Below are positions 1 through 9,016 of a stretch of 64,000 bases of DNA, one piece after another. The position numbers were made by a program, and so were the translations under genes. The DNA is from Oleispirillum naphthae (GTDB lineage: Bacteria > Pseudomonadota > Alphaproteobacteria > Rhodospirillales > Rhodospirillaceae), in contig JAQAZG010000003.1 of the NCBI GenBank assembly GCA_027864655.1, positions 226,972-290,971 on the forward strand, in the 5' to 3' direction. The notes under the pieces were generated by a model. The model saw only the letters and a list, made by a program, of their open reading frames with translations. It was not told the origin of the DNA and did no database searches. The number at the start of each line of letters is the position of its first letter. The stretch's first letter is position 1.

Positions 1-57
1 GAGGCGTTCGGCGGTGTCGAGCAGAAGGCTTTCCGGCGTCACGAATTCGGGTTGCAT
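1..57 (-). CDS. 5' end of a minus-strand gene, possibly a TetR-family regulator (partial)
   Basis: A minus-strand reading frame begins with ATG at 57 and runs off the left edge. The 19 visible residues are MQPEFVTPESLLLDTAERL. The segment ESLLLDTAERL resembles the first helix of TetR-family DNA-binding domains, which often read like 'ILDAAERLF'. That similarity is the only evidence, so the family call is a guess. The gene is divergent from hldE, with about 170 bp between the two starts. Confidence 0.3.
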   Translation of the reverse strand, partial: MQPEFVTPESLLLDTAERL

Positions 58-231
58 CGTCCTCGGCCGCGTCGTTGCTGGCGCAGTGTAGAGCATATTC
101 CGTTGATGTTGAACACCCTGCGCCGGAGGGCAAGGCGCGCAGCGGAGCGTTGCTTTCGCACGGGCCGCCGCATAATCTAGGCCGTCGCGGGCGGCGGGGC
201 CGCCCGGAGGAACCTTCCGGATGCTGGAACG

Positions 232-1704
232 ATGACGTTGTCGGACACTTTTTCGCGGATTTTCGAAGGCTTCGCGGCGGCGCGGGTGCTGTGCCTGGGC
301 GACGTCATGCTCGATCATTTCATCTATGGCGAGGTGGCGCGGATTTCGCCGGAGGCGCCGGTGCCGGTGTTCCGCATCGTGCGCGAGAACCTGATGCTCG
401 GCGGCGCGGGCAACGTGGCGCGGAACCTGAGCGCGCTTTCCGCCTCCTCGGCGTTCGTCGCCTTCGTCGGCGACGATGCGGCGGGCCATGCGGTGGCCTC
501 GTTGCTGGCCGCCGAAGGGGGCGTGAACTCGCTTCTGCAAATTCTGCCGGGCCGCCGCACCACCGAGAAATCGCGCTTCGTCGCGGGGGTGCAACAATTG
601 CTCCGCGCCGACAACGAAGAGGTGGACGGCATCGACGGCGCGGCGGAGGACCAGGTGCTCGCCGCGGTGCGCGGCAGCATCGGCGGCTGCGCGGTGCTCA
701 CCCTCTCCGACTACGGCAAGGGGCTGCTGACCGGGCGCGTGCTCGCCGAGGTGCTGGCGCTCGCCGCGGCGCGCGGCATTCCCACCATCGTCGATCCCAA
801 GGGGCGCGACTACGGCAAGTACCGCGGCGCCTTCATCGCCACGCCGAACCGCGCCGAACTGGCCGAGGCCTCCGGCATGGCGGTTTCGGGCGACGCCGCG
901 GTCGTCGCGGCGGCGCGCCAGGTGATGCAGACCTGCGGCATCCGCAATCTCCTGGTCACTCGTTCCCAGGACGGAATGACCCTGGTGGCGGAGGACGGCG
1001 CGGTCCATCACATTCCCGCGCAGGCGCGCGAGGTGTTCGACGTTTCGGGCGCGGGCGACACCGTGGTCGCCGCGCTGGCCGCCGCGCTCGCCGCGGGCGG
1101 CGGGCTCCTGGACGCGGCGCGGCTGGCCAATCTTGCGGGCGGCATCGTGGTCGGCAAGATCGGCACCGCCACCGCCTCGTTCGCCGAGATGCGCGCCGCC
1201 GCCGCGGCGCTCACCGGCGGCCACGGCAACGCCAAGGTGATGGACCGCGAACTGGCGCGGGCCACCGTCGCCGAGTGGCGCGACCAGGGCCTGGTGGTGG
1301 GCTTCACCAACGGGTGTTTCGATCTGGTGCATCCCGGCCACGTCTCGCTGCTGCGGCAGGCGCGGGCCTGCTGCGACCGGCTCGTCGTCGGGCTCAACGG
1401 CGACGCCTCGGTGACCCGCCTCAAGGGCGCGGGCCGCCCGGTGCAGGACGAGGCGGCGCGCGCCGCGGTGCTCGCCGCGATGCAGGACGTGGACGCGGTG
1501 GTGATCTTCCCCGAGGACACGCCGTTCGAGCTGGTCTCCGCCCTGACGCCCGACGTGCTGGTCAAGGGTGCGGACTATGCGGGCAAGACCGTGGTCGGCG
1601 CCGACGTGGTGGAGGCCGCGGGCGGCCGCGTCGTGCTGGCGGAACTGGCCCCCGGCCGCTCGACGACGCGAATCGTCGAGGCGTTGGCGAACAAGCCGGC
1701 CTGA
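232..1704 (+). CDS. hldE: Bifunctional heptose 7-phosphate kinase / heptose 1-phosphate adenylyltransferase HldE
   Basis: This 490-residue cytoplasmic protein makes ADP-heptose for the inner core of LPS. The N-terminal half (about 1-320) is a PfkB/ribokinase-type kinase: it carries an N-terminal GGAGNVARN substrate loop and the catalytic S-G-A-G-D motif with Asp276. The C-terminal part (about 350-490) is a nucleotidyltransferase with NGCFDLVHPGH, whose H-x-G-H signature is His367 to His370. Length and order match full-length HldE (RfaE), so both activities are expected. No strong ribosome site precedes ATG 232; GGAGG at 206-210 is too far upstream, and the ATG at 221 is out of frame. No other LPS gene is seen next to it. 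Confidence 0.95.
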   Translation: MTLSDTFSRIFEGFAAARVLCLGDVMLDHFIYGEVARISPEAPVPVFRIVRENLMLGGAGNVARNLSALSASSAFVAFVGDDAAGHAVASLLAAEGGVNSLLQILPGRRTTEKSRFVAGVQQLLRADNEEVDGIDGAAEDQVLAAVRGSIGGCAVLTLSDYGKGLLTGRVLAEVLALAAARGIPTIVDPKGRDYGKYRGAFIATPNRAELAEASGMAVSGDAAVVAAARQVMQTCGIRNLLVTRSQDGMTLVAEDGAVHHIPAQAREVFDVSGAGDTVVAALAAALAAGGGLLDAARLANLAGGIVVGKIGTATASFAEMRAAAAALTGGHGNAKVMDRELARATVAEWRDQGLVVGFTNGCFDLVHPGHVSLLRQARACCDRLVVGLNGDASVTRLKGAGRPVQDEAARAAVLAAMQDVDAVVIFPEDTPFELVSALTPDVLVKGADYAGKTVVGADVVEAAGGRVVLAELAPGRSTTRIVEALANKPA

Positions 1705-1735
1705 CTATTACGGGAGCAACTTGATTCTGCAACGC

Positions 1736-1758
1736 GCATCCGGGGTTTTTCCGGATGC
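1736..1758 (+). terminator. Hairpin just downstream of hldE
   Basis: A perfect 8-bp inverted repeat, GCATCCGG and CCGGATGC, surrounds the loop GGTTTTT 32 bp after the hldE stop. No T-run follows, so it may be a weak terminator or a 3'-end stabiliser. Confidence 0.45.
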
Positions 1759-1986
1759 GGAGGCGTTTGTCGCCGCCCGATGGCGAGGTATTCAAGGCTA
1801 TTCTTGGATTCTTGTTATCTTTGCGTAACAAGAAGATTGCCCGGAACGGTTACTCTTTTGTAATATCCCCCCGGCGAGTCCGCGGTGCGCCGGAGGCGGC
1901 CGCAGGAAGTCCCGCGGCAGGGGGCATGCGGGGGGGGCTGCGCTTATGCGCAGATGCCGGGAGTCGTCTAAAAAACACGCCGCACG

Positions 1987-2011
1987 TCCGTGATCCCGGG
2001 GGGATGACGGA
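1987..2011 (+). promoter_or_regulatory. Hairpin in the leader of the chemotaxis receptor gene
   Basis: TCCGT-G-ATCCC and GGGAT-G-ACGGA pair around a three-base GGG loop, with one internal G/G mismatch. It lies about 100 bp upstream of the start at 2111, in the presumed untranslated leader. Its function is unknown. Confidence 0.35.
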
Positions 2012-2110
2012 CTGCGAGGGATTTCGTATTGGAGCGGGCGCCGCACTGCGGCGTGGGAAGCCGCGAAGGGCGGGCAGGGCCTGCTTTTCGCGTCCGCGGG
2101 GAGAAACACG

Positions 2111-3823
2111 ATGCTCGGAAGCCTGAAGATCACGACCCGTATGATCTTGATGGTGGTCGTCGCGCTGGTCGGCATGGTCCTGGTCGGCGCGATCGGCTTG
2201 AACAATTTGAAGACCAACCTGCTCGAAGACCGCTATCTCAAGACCCAGCAACTGGTCGAGGCGGCGCGCAGCATCGTGGTGCACTACCACGAACTCGCCA
2301 AGAAGGGGCAGATGCCGGAGGGCGACGCCAAAGCGCGCGCCCTGGCGGAGATGGCGGTGCTGCGCTATGCCGACAACAACTACTTCTTCGTCAACGATTT
2401 CGACGGCGTGCTGCTGATGCACCCGTTCCGCGCCAAGCAGATCGGCACCAGCATGCTGCAGGCCAAGAAGAAGGACGGCACGCTTTACACCGACGTGCGC
2501 GGCGTGCCGCTCTATCAGGCGTTCGCCGACACGGCGAAGGCGGGCGGCGGCTTCGTTCACTACACCGGGCGCGCCCCGGGCAGCGACAACGAGGACTCGC
2601 CCAAGGTGTCCTACATCGGCAGCTTCGAGCCCTGGCGCATGGCGATCGCCACCGGCATCTACGTCAACGACGTGGACGCGGTGTTCTCCGACAACCTCAA
2701 GCAGATGGCGATCTGGATCGGCGGCGTGCTGATCGTGGTCCTCGGCATCGCCTGGCGCATCAGCGTCAGCATCGGCGGCCCGCTCAAGAAGATCACCGGC
2801 GACATGGCGCGCCTGGCAGGCGGCGACACCGACATCGCGGTTTCCGCCACCTCCGCGAAGAACGAGATCGGCGAACTCACCAACGCGCTCGTCACCTTCC
2901 GCGACAACGCCGTGGAGGTGGAGCGCATGCGCGCCGAGCAGGCCCACGCCGAGGAAGAGGCCCGCGAGCAGAAGCGCCAGGCCCTGCTCACCATGGCCGA
3001 ACGCATCGAGGAGGAGGCCCACAAGGCGGTGGGCGACGTCTCCCGCCGCGCCGAGGAGATGGAGCGCGCCGCGGTGGACATGAACGCCTCCGCCGCGCGG
3101 ATGACCGAGGAGGCGACCAACGCCGCCGCCGCCGCCGAGCAGGCGCTCTCCAACGCGCAGACGGTGGCCTCCGCCGCCGAGGAGCTCTCCAACTCGATCG
3201 ACGAGATCGGGCGTCAGGTGCAGAAGTCCTCGGAGGTCGCCCACGAGGCGATCGAAATGGCGGGCAAGACCCGCGACGTGGTGCAGGGCCTCGCCGACAG
3301 CGCCGAGCAGATCGGCACCGTGGTCGAGCTGATCAACGGCATCGCGGCGCAGACCAACCTGCTCGCGCTCAACGCCACGATCGAGGCGGCGCGCGCCGGC
3401 GATGCGGGCAAGGGCTTCGCCGTGGTGGCCAACGAGGTGAAGAACCTCGCCACCCAGACGGCGCGCTCCACCGAGGAGATCGCGGGCCAGGTGAACGCCA
3501 TCCAGGGCGTCTCCAAGCAGGCCGGCGAGGCGATCGAGAAGGTCGCGGAAACCATCAACAGCATGGGGGCGATCGCCGCCTCGATCGCCTCGGCGATCGA
3601 GCAGCAGACCGCGGCGACCCAGGAGATCGCACGCAACGTGCAGCAGACCGCGGACACCGCCCGCGACGTCTCCACCCGCATGTCGCACGTCTCGGAAGAG
3701 GCGGCGCGCACCACCGGCCTCGCCGACCTGGTGCGCGGCACCGCGGGCGGCCTGACCGGCAATCTGGAGGAGATGGAAAACACCCTGGTGGAGATCGTGC
3801 GCGCCTCGACCGAGCGCGCCTGA
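2111..3823 (+). CDS. Methyl-accepting chemotaxis protein with a single Cache sensor domain
   Basis: This 570-residue inner-membrane receptor signals through CheA/CheW to the flagellar motor. A membrane segment at about 11-32 and a second at 199-217 enclose a periplasmic sensor of about 165 residues; its [11 protein letters not shown] and [15 protein letters not shown] stretches are typical of single Cache domains. A HAMP linker follows (about 215-270), then a long coiled-coil signalling domain whose tip, [15 protein letters not shown], starts near residue 416. The ligand is not predictable; Cache domains of this kind often bind small organic acids. No che genes adjoin, so it is a stand-alone receptor. 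The start has GGGGAG seven bases upstream. Confidence 0.93.
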   Translation: MLGSLKITTRMILMVVVALVGMVLVGAIGLNNLKTNLLEDRYLKTQQLVEAARSIVVHYHELAKKGQMPEGDAKARALAEMAVLRYADNNYFFVNDFDGVLLMHPFRAKQIGTSMLQAKKKDGTLYTDVRGVPLYQAFADTAKAGGGFVHYTGRAPGSDNEDSPKVSYIGSFEPWRMAIATGIYVNDVDAVFSDNLKQMAIWIGGVLIVVLGIAWRISVSIGGPLKKITGDMARLAGGDTDIAVSATSAKNEIGELTNALVTFRDNAVEVERMRAEQAHAEEEAREQKRQALLTMAERIEEEAHKAVGDVSRRAEEMERAAVDMNASAARMTEEATNAAAAAEQALSNAQTVASAAEELSNSIDEIGRQVQKSSEVAHEAIEMAGKTRDVVQGLADSAEQIGTVVELINGIAAQTNLLALNATIEAARAGDAGKGFAVVANEVKNLATQTARSTEEIAGQVNAIQGVSKQAGEAIEKVAETINSMGAIAASIASAIEQQTAATQEIARNVQQTADTARDVSTRMSHVSEEAARTTGLADLVRGTAGGLTGNLEEMENTLVEIVRASTERA

Positions 3824-3843
3824 CCCCTTCCGCCGCGCTTGCG

Positions 3844-3869
3844 AACGGCCGCCCTCCGGGGCGGCCGTT
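3844..3869. terminator. Bidirectional hairpin terminator between convergent genes
   Basis: AACGGCCGCCC and GGGCGGCCGTT form a perfect 11-bp stem with loop TCCG. It lies between the receptor stop (3823) and the IalB-like stop (3880). The flanking T content is modest. Confidence 0.7.
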
Positions 3870-3879
3870 CCGTTTCGCG

Positions 3880-4401
3880 TCAGTCCTTGACGCCGCAGGC
3901 GGCGCTGATCGCCTGATAGGTCTTGGTGAAGCCGAGCAGCGAGAAGAGATCGGTGGAGAGCGCGCCCGCGCGGTTGCGCCCGGTGACCAGCATGGTGTTG
4001 CCGCGCTTCATCGCGCGCACCACCGCGGTATCCTCGGAGCCGTTGGCCCAGGCGGTTTCCTCCCGCGTGAAGAAACGGAAGCTGGTGCCGCCGATCTTCA
4101 CCGTGGCGTGGCTGTCGGGCTTGAAGGCATAGCCCGCCACCATGGTGACGACGCCCACGTCGTCGAACTCCGGGCGATGGGTGACCAGGAAGAACACCTC
4201 GCTGCGCTTGCCCACCGCGCCGCGCGACTTCACCGGCGCGCTTGCCGCATAGCACACCGGGCGGCCGTTCTCGGAATAGGAATACCCCGACCAGTCGCCG
4301 TAGCGGCCGAGCGCCTTGACCTCGGACTGCGCCGATGCGCCCGCCGCGGACAGCGCGAACAGGGCGGCGGCACAAGGGAAGAGCCAGGGGCGAAGCCTCA
4401 T
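3880..4401 (-). CDS. Invasion-associated locus B (IalB) family secreted protein
   Basis: The 173-residue product starts with a signal peptide (RLRPWLFPCAAALFALSAAG, cleavage near ASA-QS) and is predicted to be periplasmic or surface exposed. The mature part resembles the IalB family, seen in YGDWSGYSYSENGRPVCYAAS and in a C-terminal GFTKTYQAISAACG ending. The family was named for a Bartonella invasion factor but is widespread in free-living alphaproteobacteria, where its role is unclear. I chose ATG 4401 because it directly precedes the signal peptide and follows AAAGGAGG with good spacing; the frame continues open upstream with non-protein-like content. It is monocistronic, convergent with the chemoreceptor. 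Confidence 0.8.
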   Translation of the reverse strand: MRLRPWLFPCAAALFALSAAGASAQSEVKALGRYGDWSGYSYSENGRPVCYAASAPVKSRGAVGKRSEVFFLVTHRPEFDDVGVVTMVAGYAFKPDSHATVKIGGTSFRFFTREETAWANGSEDTAVVRAMKRGNTMLVTGRNRAGALSTDLFSLLGFTKTYQAISAACGVKD

Positions 4402-4578
4402 CGGGAGAACCTCCTTTCGCGGCGGGGCGGAGGGCGCCCCTCGGTGTCGGGGACGGCATGCGGGAAAGGGCTTCGGCAGGAGCGGAAGGACCCCGCGATG
4501 CGGGGCCGCGAGGGGCCGAAACGGCATGCCGCCGTCGGGACGCCAGTATTGCAGGAACCGGCGGCGAGTCCAACCCTG

Positions 4579-4612
4579 CAAAAAACAAAGGCCGCCGCGG
4601 ATGCGGCGGCCT
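4579..4612 (-). terminator. Rho-independent terminator of the DUF1127 gene
   Basis: On the minus strand a perfect 10-bp stem, AGGCCGCCGC with GCGGCGGCCT around an ATCC loop, is followed by TTTGTTTTTT. It lies 24 bp beyond the DUF1127 stop codon. Confidence 0.88.
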
Positions 4613-4635
4613 CGTGGGGCCTTATCGTCGGGGGA

Positions 4636-4821
4636 TCAGGCGACCCAGGGAAACTTGTCGGCATCCTGCTCGGCGTCGGCGCGGGTCAGGCCGATGTCGC
4701 GCAGCTGGGTCTCGTCCATTTCGGCGAGCAGGCGGCGGCCCTGGCGGCGGCTTTCCAGCTGTTCCAGGTAGTCGATCAGAGCCATCACGCTCCACGAGCC
4801 GGGCATAAGATATTTCGACAT
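4636..4821 (-). CDS. Small DUF1127 protein
   Basis: This 61-residue protein has the family's usual arginine-rich C-terminal core: RRLLAEMDETQLRDIGLTR followed by acidic residues. DUF1127 proteins of alphaproteobacteria are small, often stress- or starvation-induced, and some bind RNA and affect phosphate and carbon metabolism; no role is proven here. The start is ATG 4821 (MSKYLMPG), preceded by AAGGAGG at ideal spacing. It is divergent from a GcvA-type LysR gene 125 bp away, an arrangement common for this family that suggests control by that regulator. A strong terminator follows. Confidence 0.85.
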   Translation of the reverse strand: MSKYLMPGSWSVMALIDYLEQLESRRQGRRLLAEMDETQLRDIGLTRADAEQDADKFPWVA

Positions 4822-4946
4822 CGAAGCCTCCTTCACGCGACCCATCGCGGTTCCTTCGGTTCTGCCTGAAAATATGGTTGACGAAGCGGCTTTGCGCAAA
4901 CGATACTTCGTCGTCGTCGGATAAGTTCTACTTATGCGAGGCGGGC

Positions 4947-5903
4947 ATGTCCCCCACTCCTCCGCTCAATATGCTGCGCACCTTCGAGGCCGCCGCCCGG
5001 CACTTGAGCTTCACCCGCGCGGCACGCGAACTGCACGTCACCCAGGCCGCGGTGAGCCAGCAGATCCGCCAGCTCGAGGCGATCCTGGGCGTCCGCCTGT
5101 TCAAACGGATGAACCGCGCGCTCCTGCTCACCGACGCCGGGCAGGAATACGCGGTGCCGGTGCGCCAGGCGATGCAGACCATCGCCGAGGCGACGCGCCG
5201 CCTGGGAGGGCACCAGGAAACCGGCATCCTCACCATCAGCATCCTGCCCTCGATCGCGGCGCGATGGCTGGTGCCGCGCATCGGCCGCTTCCGCCAGATG
5301 CATCCCGGCGTCGATCTGCGCCTGCACACCAGCTTCACCCCCGTGGATTTCGAGCGCGACGGCGTGGACGCGGCGATCCGCCTCGGGCACTGGGGGTCCC
5401 CCCTCACCCGCCGCCACCTCTATGGCGAGATCCTGATGCGGGAGTTCATCTTCCCCGTCTGCTCCCCCGCCCTGATCGGCGGCACGCCGCCGCTCAGGCG
5501 GCCCGAGGACCTGCGCTTCCACACCCTCCTGCAGGACGAATACATCAACTGGGACGACTGGTTCGAAAAGGTCGGCGTGGTCGGCAGCTTCGACACCCAC
5601 AACGGCCCCGCCTTCTTCGATTCCGCGATGAGCCTGCAGGCGGCGGTGGACGGCATCGGCATCGCGCTCGGGCGCACGCCTCTCGTCGCCCGCGACCTGA
5701 TGATCGGCCGCCTCGTCGCGCCGTTCCCCCTGCGCGTGCTGCACAAGGTCGCCTACCGCTTCGTCTGCCCCAAGGGCGACGAGGAGAACCCGAAGATCCG
5801 CGCCTTTCACGACTGGCTGTTCGCCGAGGTCGCCGCCTGGAAGAGGGAAATCGCCGACCACCCCATGCTCTCTCTCGAAGGCATCGACGAAACCGACGGC
5901 TAG
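4947..5903 (+). CDS. LysR-family transcriptional regulator, GcvA-like
   Basis: The 318-residue protein opens with a winged helix-turn-helix (LRTFEAAARHLSFTRAAREL, then HVTQAAVSQQIRQLE) and continues into a two-lobed substrate-binding domain. The wording of the DNA-binding domain and the segment ILPSIAARWLVPRIGRFRQ are typical of the GcvA group. I start at ATG 4947 (MSPTPPLNML), the usual start point for this group; the frame is open another 23 codons. The divergent DUF1127 gene is the obvious first target, and LysR proteins normally repress their own promoter in the shared region (4822-4946). The inducer is unknown. Confidence 0.88.
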   Translation: MSPTPPLNMLRTFEAAARHLSFTRAARELHVTQAAVSQQIRQLEAILGVRLFKRMNRALLLTDAGQEYAVPVRQAMQTIAEATRRLGGHQETGILTISILPSIAARWLVPRIGRFRQMHPGVDLRLHTSFTPVDFERDGVDAAIRLGHWGSPLTRRHLYGEILMREFIFPVCSPALIGGTPPLRRPEDLRFHTLLQDEYINWDDWFEKVGVVGSFDTHNGPAFFDSAMSLQAAVDGIGIALGRTPLVARDLMIGRLVAPFPLRVLHKVAYRFVCPKGDEENPKIRAFHDWLFAEVAAWKREIADHPMLSLEGIDETDG

Positions 5904-5974
5904 GCTTGCAATCCCACCGGTTCCGGGGATGATGAAAGGACCGCGCCGAATCGGTCGGAGCGCTTGCGGGCGGA

Positions 5975-6889
5975 ATGCGTATGCTGGGGTGGTTGGCGCG
6001 GACATCGGGCAACGTGCGGGGGGCGTTGTGGATGGTGCTCGCCGTCTGCCTGTTCTCCCAGATGAACGCGCTGATCAAATACGTCGGCCAGGACCTCCAC
6101 CCCTTCGAGGTCGCCTTCTTCCGCGCCGTGTTCGGTTTCCTGGTGCTGCTGCCGGTGATCGCGGGCTCGGGCGGGATGCGGGTGTTCGCCACCCGCAAGC
6201 CCCTCTTCCACCTCTGGCGCGCCGCCTCCGGCTGCGGCGCCATGCTCTGCTTCTTCTACACCCTCACCCATCTGCCGCTCGCCAACGCCACCGCGCTGTC
6301 GTTCAGCCAGCCGCTGTTCCTGCTCGCCATGGCGCCGCTTCTGCTGAAGGAAAAAGTCGGCTGGCACCGTTGGGCCGCCGCGCTCGTCGGCTTTTCCGGC
6401 GTCGTCATCGCCGCGCGGCCGGGGGCGGAGGGGTTCAGCCCCGCCGCCTTCATCGCCGTCGGCGGGGCCTTTTTCATGGCGCTCGCCATGGTCAGCGTGA
6501 AGGTGATGTCGCGCACCGAGGCGCCGCTCACCATCCTTTCCTACTTCTCCCTCAGCATCATCTTCACCACTCTCGTCCCCGCCATCCCGGTGTGGCGGAC
6601 GCCGACGGCGGCGCAGACCGCCTGGCTCGCCCTGATCGGCCTGATGGGCAGCATCGGGCAATACCTCTACATCCGCTCCTACCGCGCCGGAGACGCCTCG
6701 GTGGTCGCGCCGTTCAACTTCCTGCAGTTGCCGGTTTCCGCCGTGCTCGGTTTCGCGGTCTTCGCCGAAATCCCGGCCGCAACCACCCTCGCCGGAGGCG
6801 GCATCATCGTCGCCTCGGTGCTCTACATCATGCGCCGCGAAGCCAAAACCCACGCCCGCGTGGAGGACATACCGCCCCCGGCGGCGTGA
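5975..6889 (+). CDS. EamA/DMT-family inner-membrane transporter
   Basis: The 304-residue protein consists of ten hydrophobic segments in two similar halves, the layout of the drug/metabolite transporter superfamily. Recognisable pieces are LWMVLAVCLFSQMNALIKYV at the first helix and LMGSIGQYLYIRSYRAGDAS in the second half. Family members usually export amino acids, nucleosides or other small metabolites; the substrate here is unknown. ATG 5975 and ATG 5981 are both possible starts. The C-terminus is followed at once by the first intergenic repeat copy. Confidence 0.85.
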   Translation: MRMLGWLARTSGNVRGALWMVLAVCLFSQMNALIKYVGQDLHPFEVAFFRAVFGFLVLLPVIAGSGGMRVFATRKPLFHLWRAASGCGAMLCFFYTLTHLPLANATALSFSQPLFLLAMAPLLLKEKVGWHRWAAALVGFSGVVIAARPGAEGFSPAAFIAVGGAFFMALAMVSVKVMSRTEAPLTILSYFSLSIIFTTLVPAIPVWRTPTAAQTAWLALIGLMGSIGQYLYIRSYRAGDASVVAPFNFLQLPVSAVLGFAVFAEIPAATTLAGGGIIVASVLYIMRREAKTHARVEDIPPPAA

Positions 6890-6892
6890 AAA

Positions 6893-7074
6893 GCTAAAAC
6901 GTTACGAGGGGTCGCGAACCCCTCGCGCTCCCCATGACTTTTGGTTTTTGCGCGAAGCGCCATAAGTCCTGCCCGATGCAGCAGGGGTTGATCGCCGCTT
7001 CGCGGCAAAAATCCAGTCATGGGGTCTGGGGACCGAGTCCCCAGCGGGGTCCGGGGTCAGCGCCCCTGGCCCGG
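6893..7074 (+). repeat. Composite palindromic intergenic repeat, copy R1
   Basis: It lies between convergent eamA-like and cobB. Its parts are a terminal AAAACGTTACGAGGGG hairpin module, the core ACTTTTGGTTTTTGCGCG-AAGCGCCATA, then GCCGCTTCGCGGCAAAAATCC (read as two parts) and the pair of hairpins TCTGGGGACCGAGTCCCCAG and GGGGTCAGCGCCCC. CCCCATGACT and AGTCATGGGG form a long-range inverted repeat around the core. The same architecture recurs six more times in the window. Confidence 0.85.
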
Positions 7075-7077
7075 TGT

Positions 7078-7809
7078 TCACGGCGCGGGGATGCCGTCTT
7101 TGAGGATGCGCTCGACGAAGGCGGGGACGATTTCCGTGGCCGGGCCGTAGATCGCCTCGGAGAACAGGGTGGCGCCCTGCGAGGGTTCGAGGTTGAGTTC
7201 CACCGAGTGGGCGAGGCCGCGGTAGCGCACATGCTGCACGAAGCCCGCGGCGGGATAGACGTTGCCCGAGGTGCCGATGGAGACGAAGAGGCGGCAGGTA
7301 TCGAGGGATTCGTAGATCTTGTCCATGCCCAGCGGCATTTCGCCGAACCACACCACGTGGGGGCGCAGGCCGCCCTTGCGGCCGCAGTGCGGGCACGGCG
7401 TGGTGGTGGAGAGGTCGTCCTCCCACTGCATCAGGGCGTCGCAGTATTCGCAGCGCACCTTGAGGAGTTCGCCGTGCATGTGGATGAGGTTGTGCGAGCC
7501 CGCGCGTTCGTGCAAATCGTCGATGTTCTGGGTGACCAGCAGCACCTCGCCCGGCCAATCCTTTTCCAGGCGCGCGAGCGCATCGTGCGCCGGGTTGGGC
7601 ACCACGTTGGGCTCCTTCAGTCCGGCGCGGCGGGCGTTGTAGAACTCCTGCACGCGGGTGGGGTTGCGGATGTAGGCCTCGGGCGTGGCGACGTCTTCGA
7701 TGCGCACCTTGGCCCAGATGCCGTCGTTGTCGCGGAAGGTGTCGAGGCCGGATTCCTTGGAAATTCCGGCGCCGGTGAGGATGACGATGGTGGAGGCGGG
7801 TTCGGTCAT
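7078..7809 (-). CDS. cobB: NAD-dependent protein deacylase, SIR2 family
   Basis: This 243-residue class III sirtuin removes acetyl or longer acyl groups from protein lysines using NAD+. Visible motifs are GAGISKESGLDTF (NAD binding), TQNIDDLH (Asn95, Asp97), the catalytic histidine His112 in HMHG, and a zinc site Cys120, Cys123, Cys139, Cys142. Tyr58-x-x-Arg61 in EFYNARRAG matches the Y-x-x-R that lets Sirt5/CobB enzymes accept succinyl-lysine, so desuccinylation is likely too. It is the last gene of a minus-strand operon; its ATG overlaps the thpR stop codon by four bases. Despite the symbol it is not the cobyrinate amidase also called CobB. Confidence 0.93.
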   Translation of the reverse strand: MTEPASTIVILTGAGISKESGLDTFRDNDGIWAKVRIEDVATPEAYIRNPTRVQEFYNARRAGLKEPNVVPNPAHDALARLEKDWPGEVLLVTQNIDDLHERAGSHNLIHMHGELLKVRCEYCDALMQWEDDLSTTTPCPHCGRKGGLRPHVVWFGEMPLGMDKIYESLDTCRLFVSIGTSGNVYPAAGFVQHVRYRGLAHSVELNLEPSQGATLFSEAIYGPATEIVPAFVERILKDGIPAP

Positions 7810-8384
7810 GGCGGTTCTCCGGCGGTTCGGGCCGATGGTAACGCCCCCGCGGTGAGGGGGAAACGCATTTCCTCGGTGTAGAGCGAACCCCGCGGCGTGA
7901 GGATGCTGGAATAGAGCACCACCGCGTCAACGGAAAACGGCGGGCAGGTGGCGAGGCCGTGGGCGGCGAGATAGTCCTGCAGCCGCGCGGGCGGCGTGGC
8001 CTTCAGCCGCGCCAGGGTGACGTGGGGGCGGAAGCGCCGGGTCTCCGCCGCGCAGCCCGCGGCGCGGCAGAGGCGCTCCACCTTGTCCTGCAGGGCGGCG
8101 AGCTGCGGCGTGGGGTCCGCCTCCGCCCACAGGGTGGCGGCGCGGTGCCGCGCTCCTTCGACGCCGAGGCCCGAAAGGCGCACCGCGACCGCGGGATGGG
8201 CGAGGCGGTCCATCGCCGCGGCGATCTCCTCCGCCCGGCCTTCATCCACCTCGCCGATGAAGCGCAGGGTGATGTGATAGTTTTCCGGCGGGATGAAGCG
8301 CGCCCCCGGCAGGCCATGGGCGATGGCGGCAAGGCGCGCGCGGCAGGCTTCCGGCAGCGGCAGGCCGAAGAACAGGCGGATCAT
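7806..8384 (-). CDS. thpR: RNA 2',3'-cyclic phosphodiesterase / 2'-5' RNA ligase family
   Basis: The 192-residue protein carries the two H-x-T motifs of the 2H phosphoesterase superfamily: HITL with His37 and HVTL with His121. ThpR-type enzymes hydrolyse 2',3'-cyclic phosphate RNA ends and can join 2'-5' ends in vitro; the physiological substrate is uncertain. Start ATG 8384 (MIRLFFGLPLPE) is typical for the family. It overlaps tesA upstream and cobB downstream by four bases each (ATGA), so the three genes are translationally coupled. Confidence 0.88.
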   Translation of the reverse strand: MIRLFFGLPLPEACRARLAAIAHGLPGARFIPPENYHITLRFIGEVDEGRAEEIAAAMDRLAHPAVAVRLSGLGVEGARHRAATLWAEADPTPQLAALQDKVERLCRAAGCAAETRRFRPHVTLARLKATPPARLQDYLAAHGLATCPPFSVDAVVLYSSILTPRGSLYTEEMRFPLTAGALPSARTAGEPP

Positions 8385-9016
8385 CGCGCCCCCTTGGCGG
8401 CGCGGTCCAGCAGCTCTTCCACCTGGGGGAGGATGGCGTTCACGACGATCTCCACGCCCTCGCGCGTCGGGTGCAGGCCGTCGGGCTGCACATAGCGCGG
8501 GTCGGCGGCGACGCCCGCGAGGAAGAAGGGGTAGAGCGGCACGCCGAACTCCGCGGCGAGCGCCGGGTAGATCGCGTCGAACTCCGTGGCGTAGGCGGCC
8601 CCGAGGTTGCGCGGCGCGCGCATCCCGGCGAGCAGCGCCGGGACGTTCTTCTCCTTGAGCTTTTTCAGCATCGCGGCGAGGTTGGCCTTGGCCTCGGCGG
8701 GGGGCAGTCCGCGCAGCGCGTCGTTGGCCCCGAGTTCCAGGATCACCGCGTCCGGCGGCGGGGTGAGCGCCCAGTCGAGCCGCGCCAGTCCGCCCGCCGT
8801 GGTATCGCCGGAAACCCCGGCGTTGCGCACCTCCACCTGCCACCCCATGTCGGTGAGGCGGCGGGCCAGCACGCTGGGGAAGGCGGCGTCCTGCGGCAGG
8901 CCGTACCCGGCGGTAAGGCTGTCGCCCAGGGCGACCAGGACCAAGGGCGGCGCGGCGTGCGCCGGAACCGCGGCGAGCGCCACGAGAATGCAGAAGATCG
9001 CACGAAGGACCGACAT
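8381..9016 (-). CDS. tesA: Periplasmic SGNH-hydrolase, arylesterase / thioesterase TesA type
   Basis: The 211-residue protein has a signal peptide ending near AHA-AP (about residue 21), so it acts in the periplasm. The nucleophile Ser33 is in ALGDSLTAGYGL (block I of GDSL/SGNH enzymes), block III is GANDALRG, and DGLHPT near the C-terminus supplies the Asp/His pair. Family members cleave acyl-CoA, aryl esters or lysophospholipids. It is first in the tesA-thpR-cobB operon. Its start codon overlaps that of the divergent ABC transporter gene, the same tesA/ybbA neighbourhood as in Escherichia coli. Confidence 0.9.
   Translation of the reverse strand: MSVLRAIFCILVALAAVPAHAAPPLVLVALGDSLTAGYGLPQDAAFPSVLARRLTDMGWQVEVRNAGVSGDTTAGGLARLDWALTPPPDAVILELGANDALRGLPPAEAKANLAAMLKKLKEKNVPALLAGMRAPRNLGAAYATEFDAIYPALAAEFGVPLYPFFLAGVAADPRYVQPDGLHPTREGVEIVVNAILPQVEELLDRAAKGAR

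Larger units (their letters stand above)
1705..2110. other. 406-bp non-coding region: hldE 3' side and long leader of the chemotaxis receptor
   Basis: No convincing gene is present. The stretch contains two hairpins (1736-1758 and 1987-2011, listed separately), a G-rich run near 1930 and a ribosome site GGGGAG at 2098-2103 before the receptor ATG at 2111. It probably holds the end of the hldE transcript and the promoter and untranslated leader of the receptor gene. I could not match it to a known riboswitch class. Confidence 0.5.
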
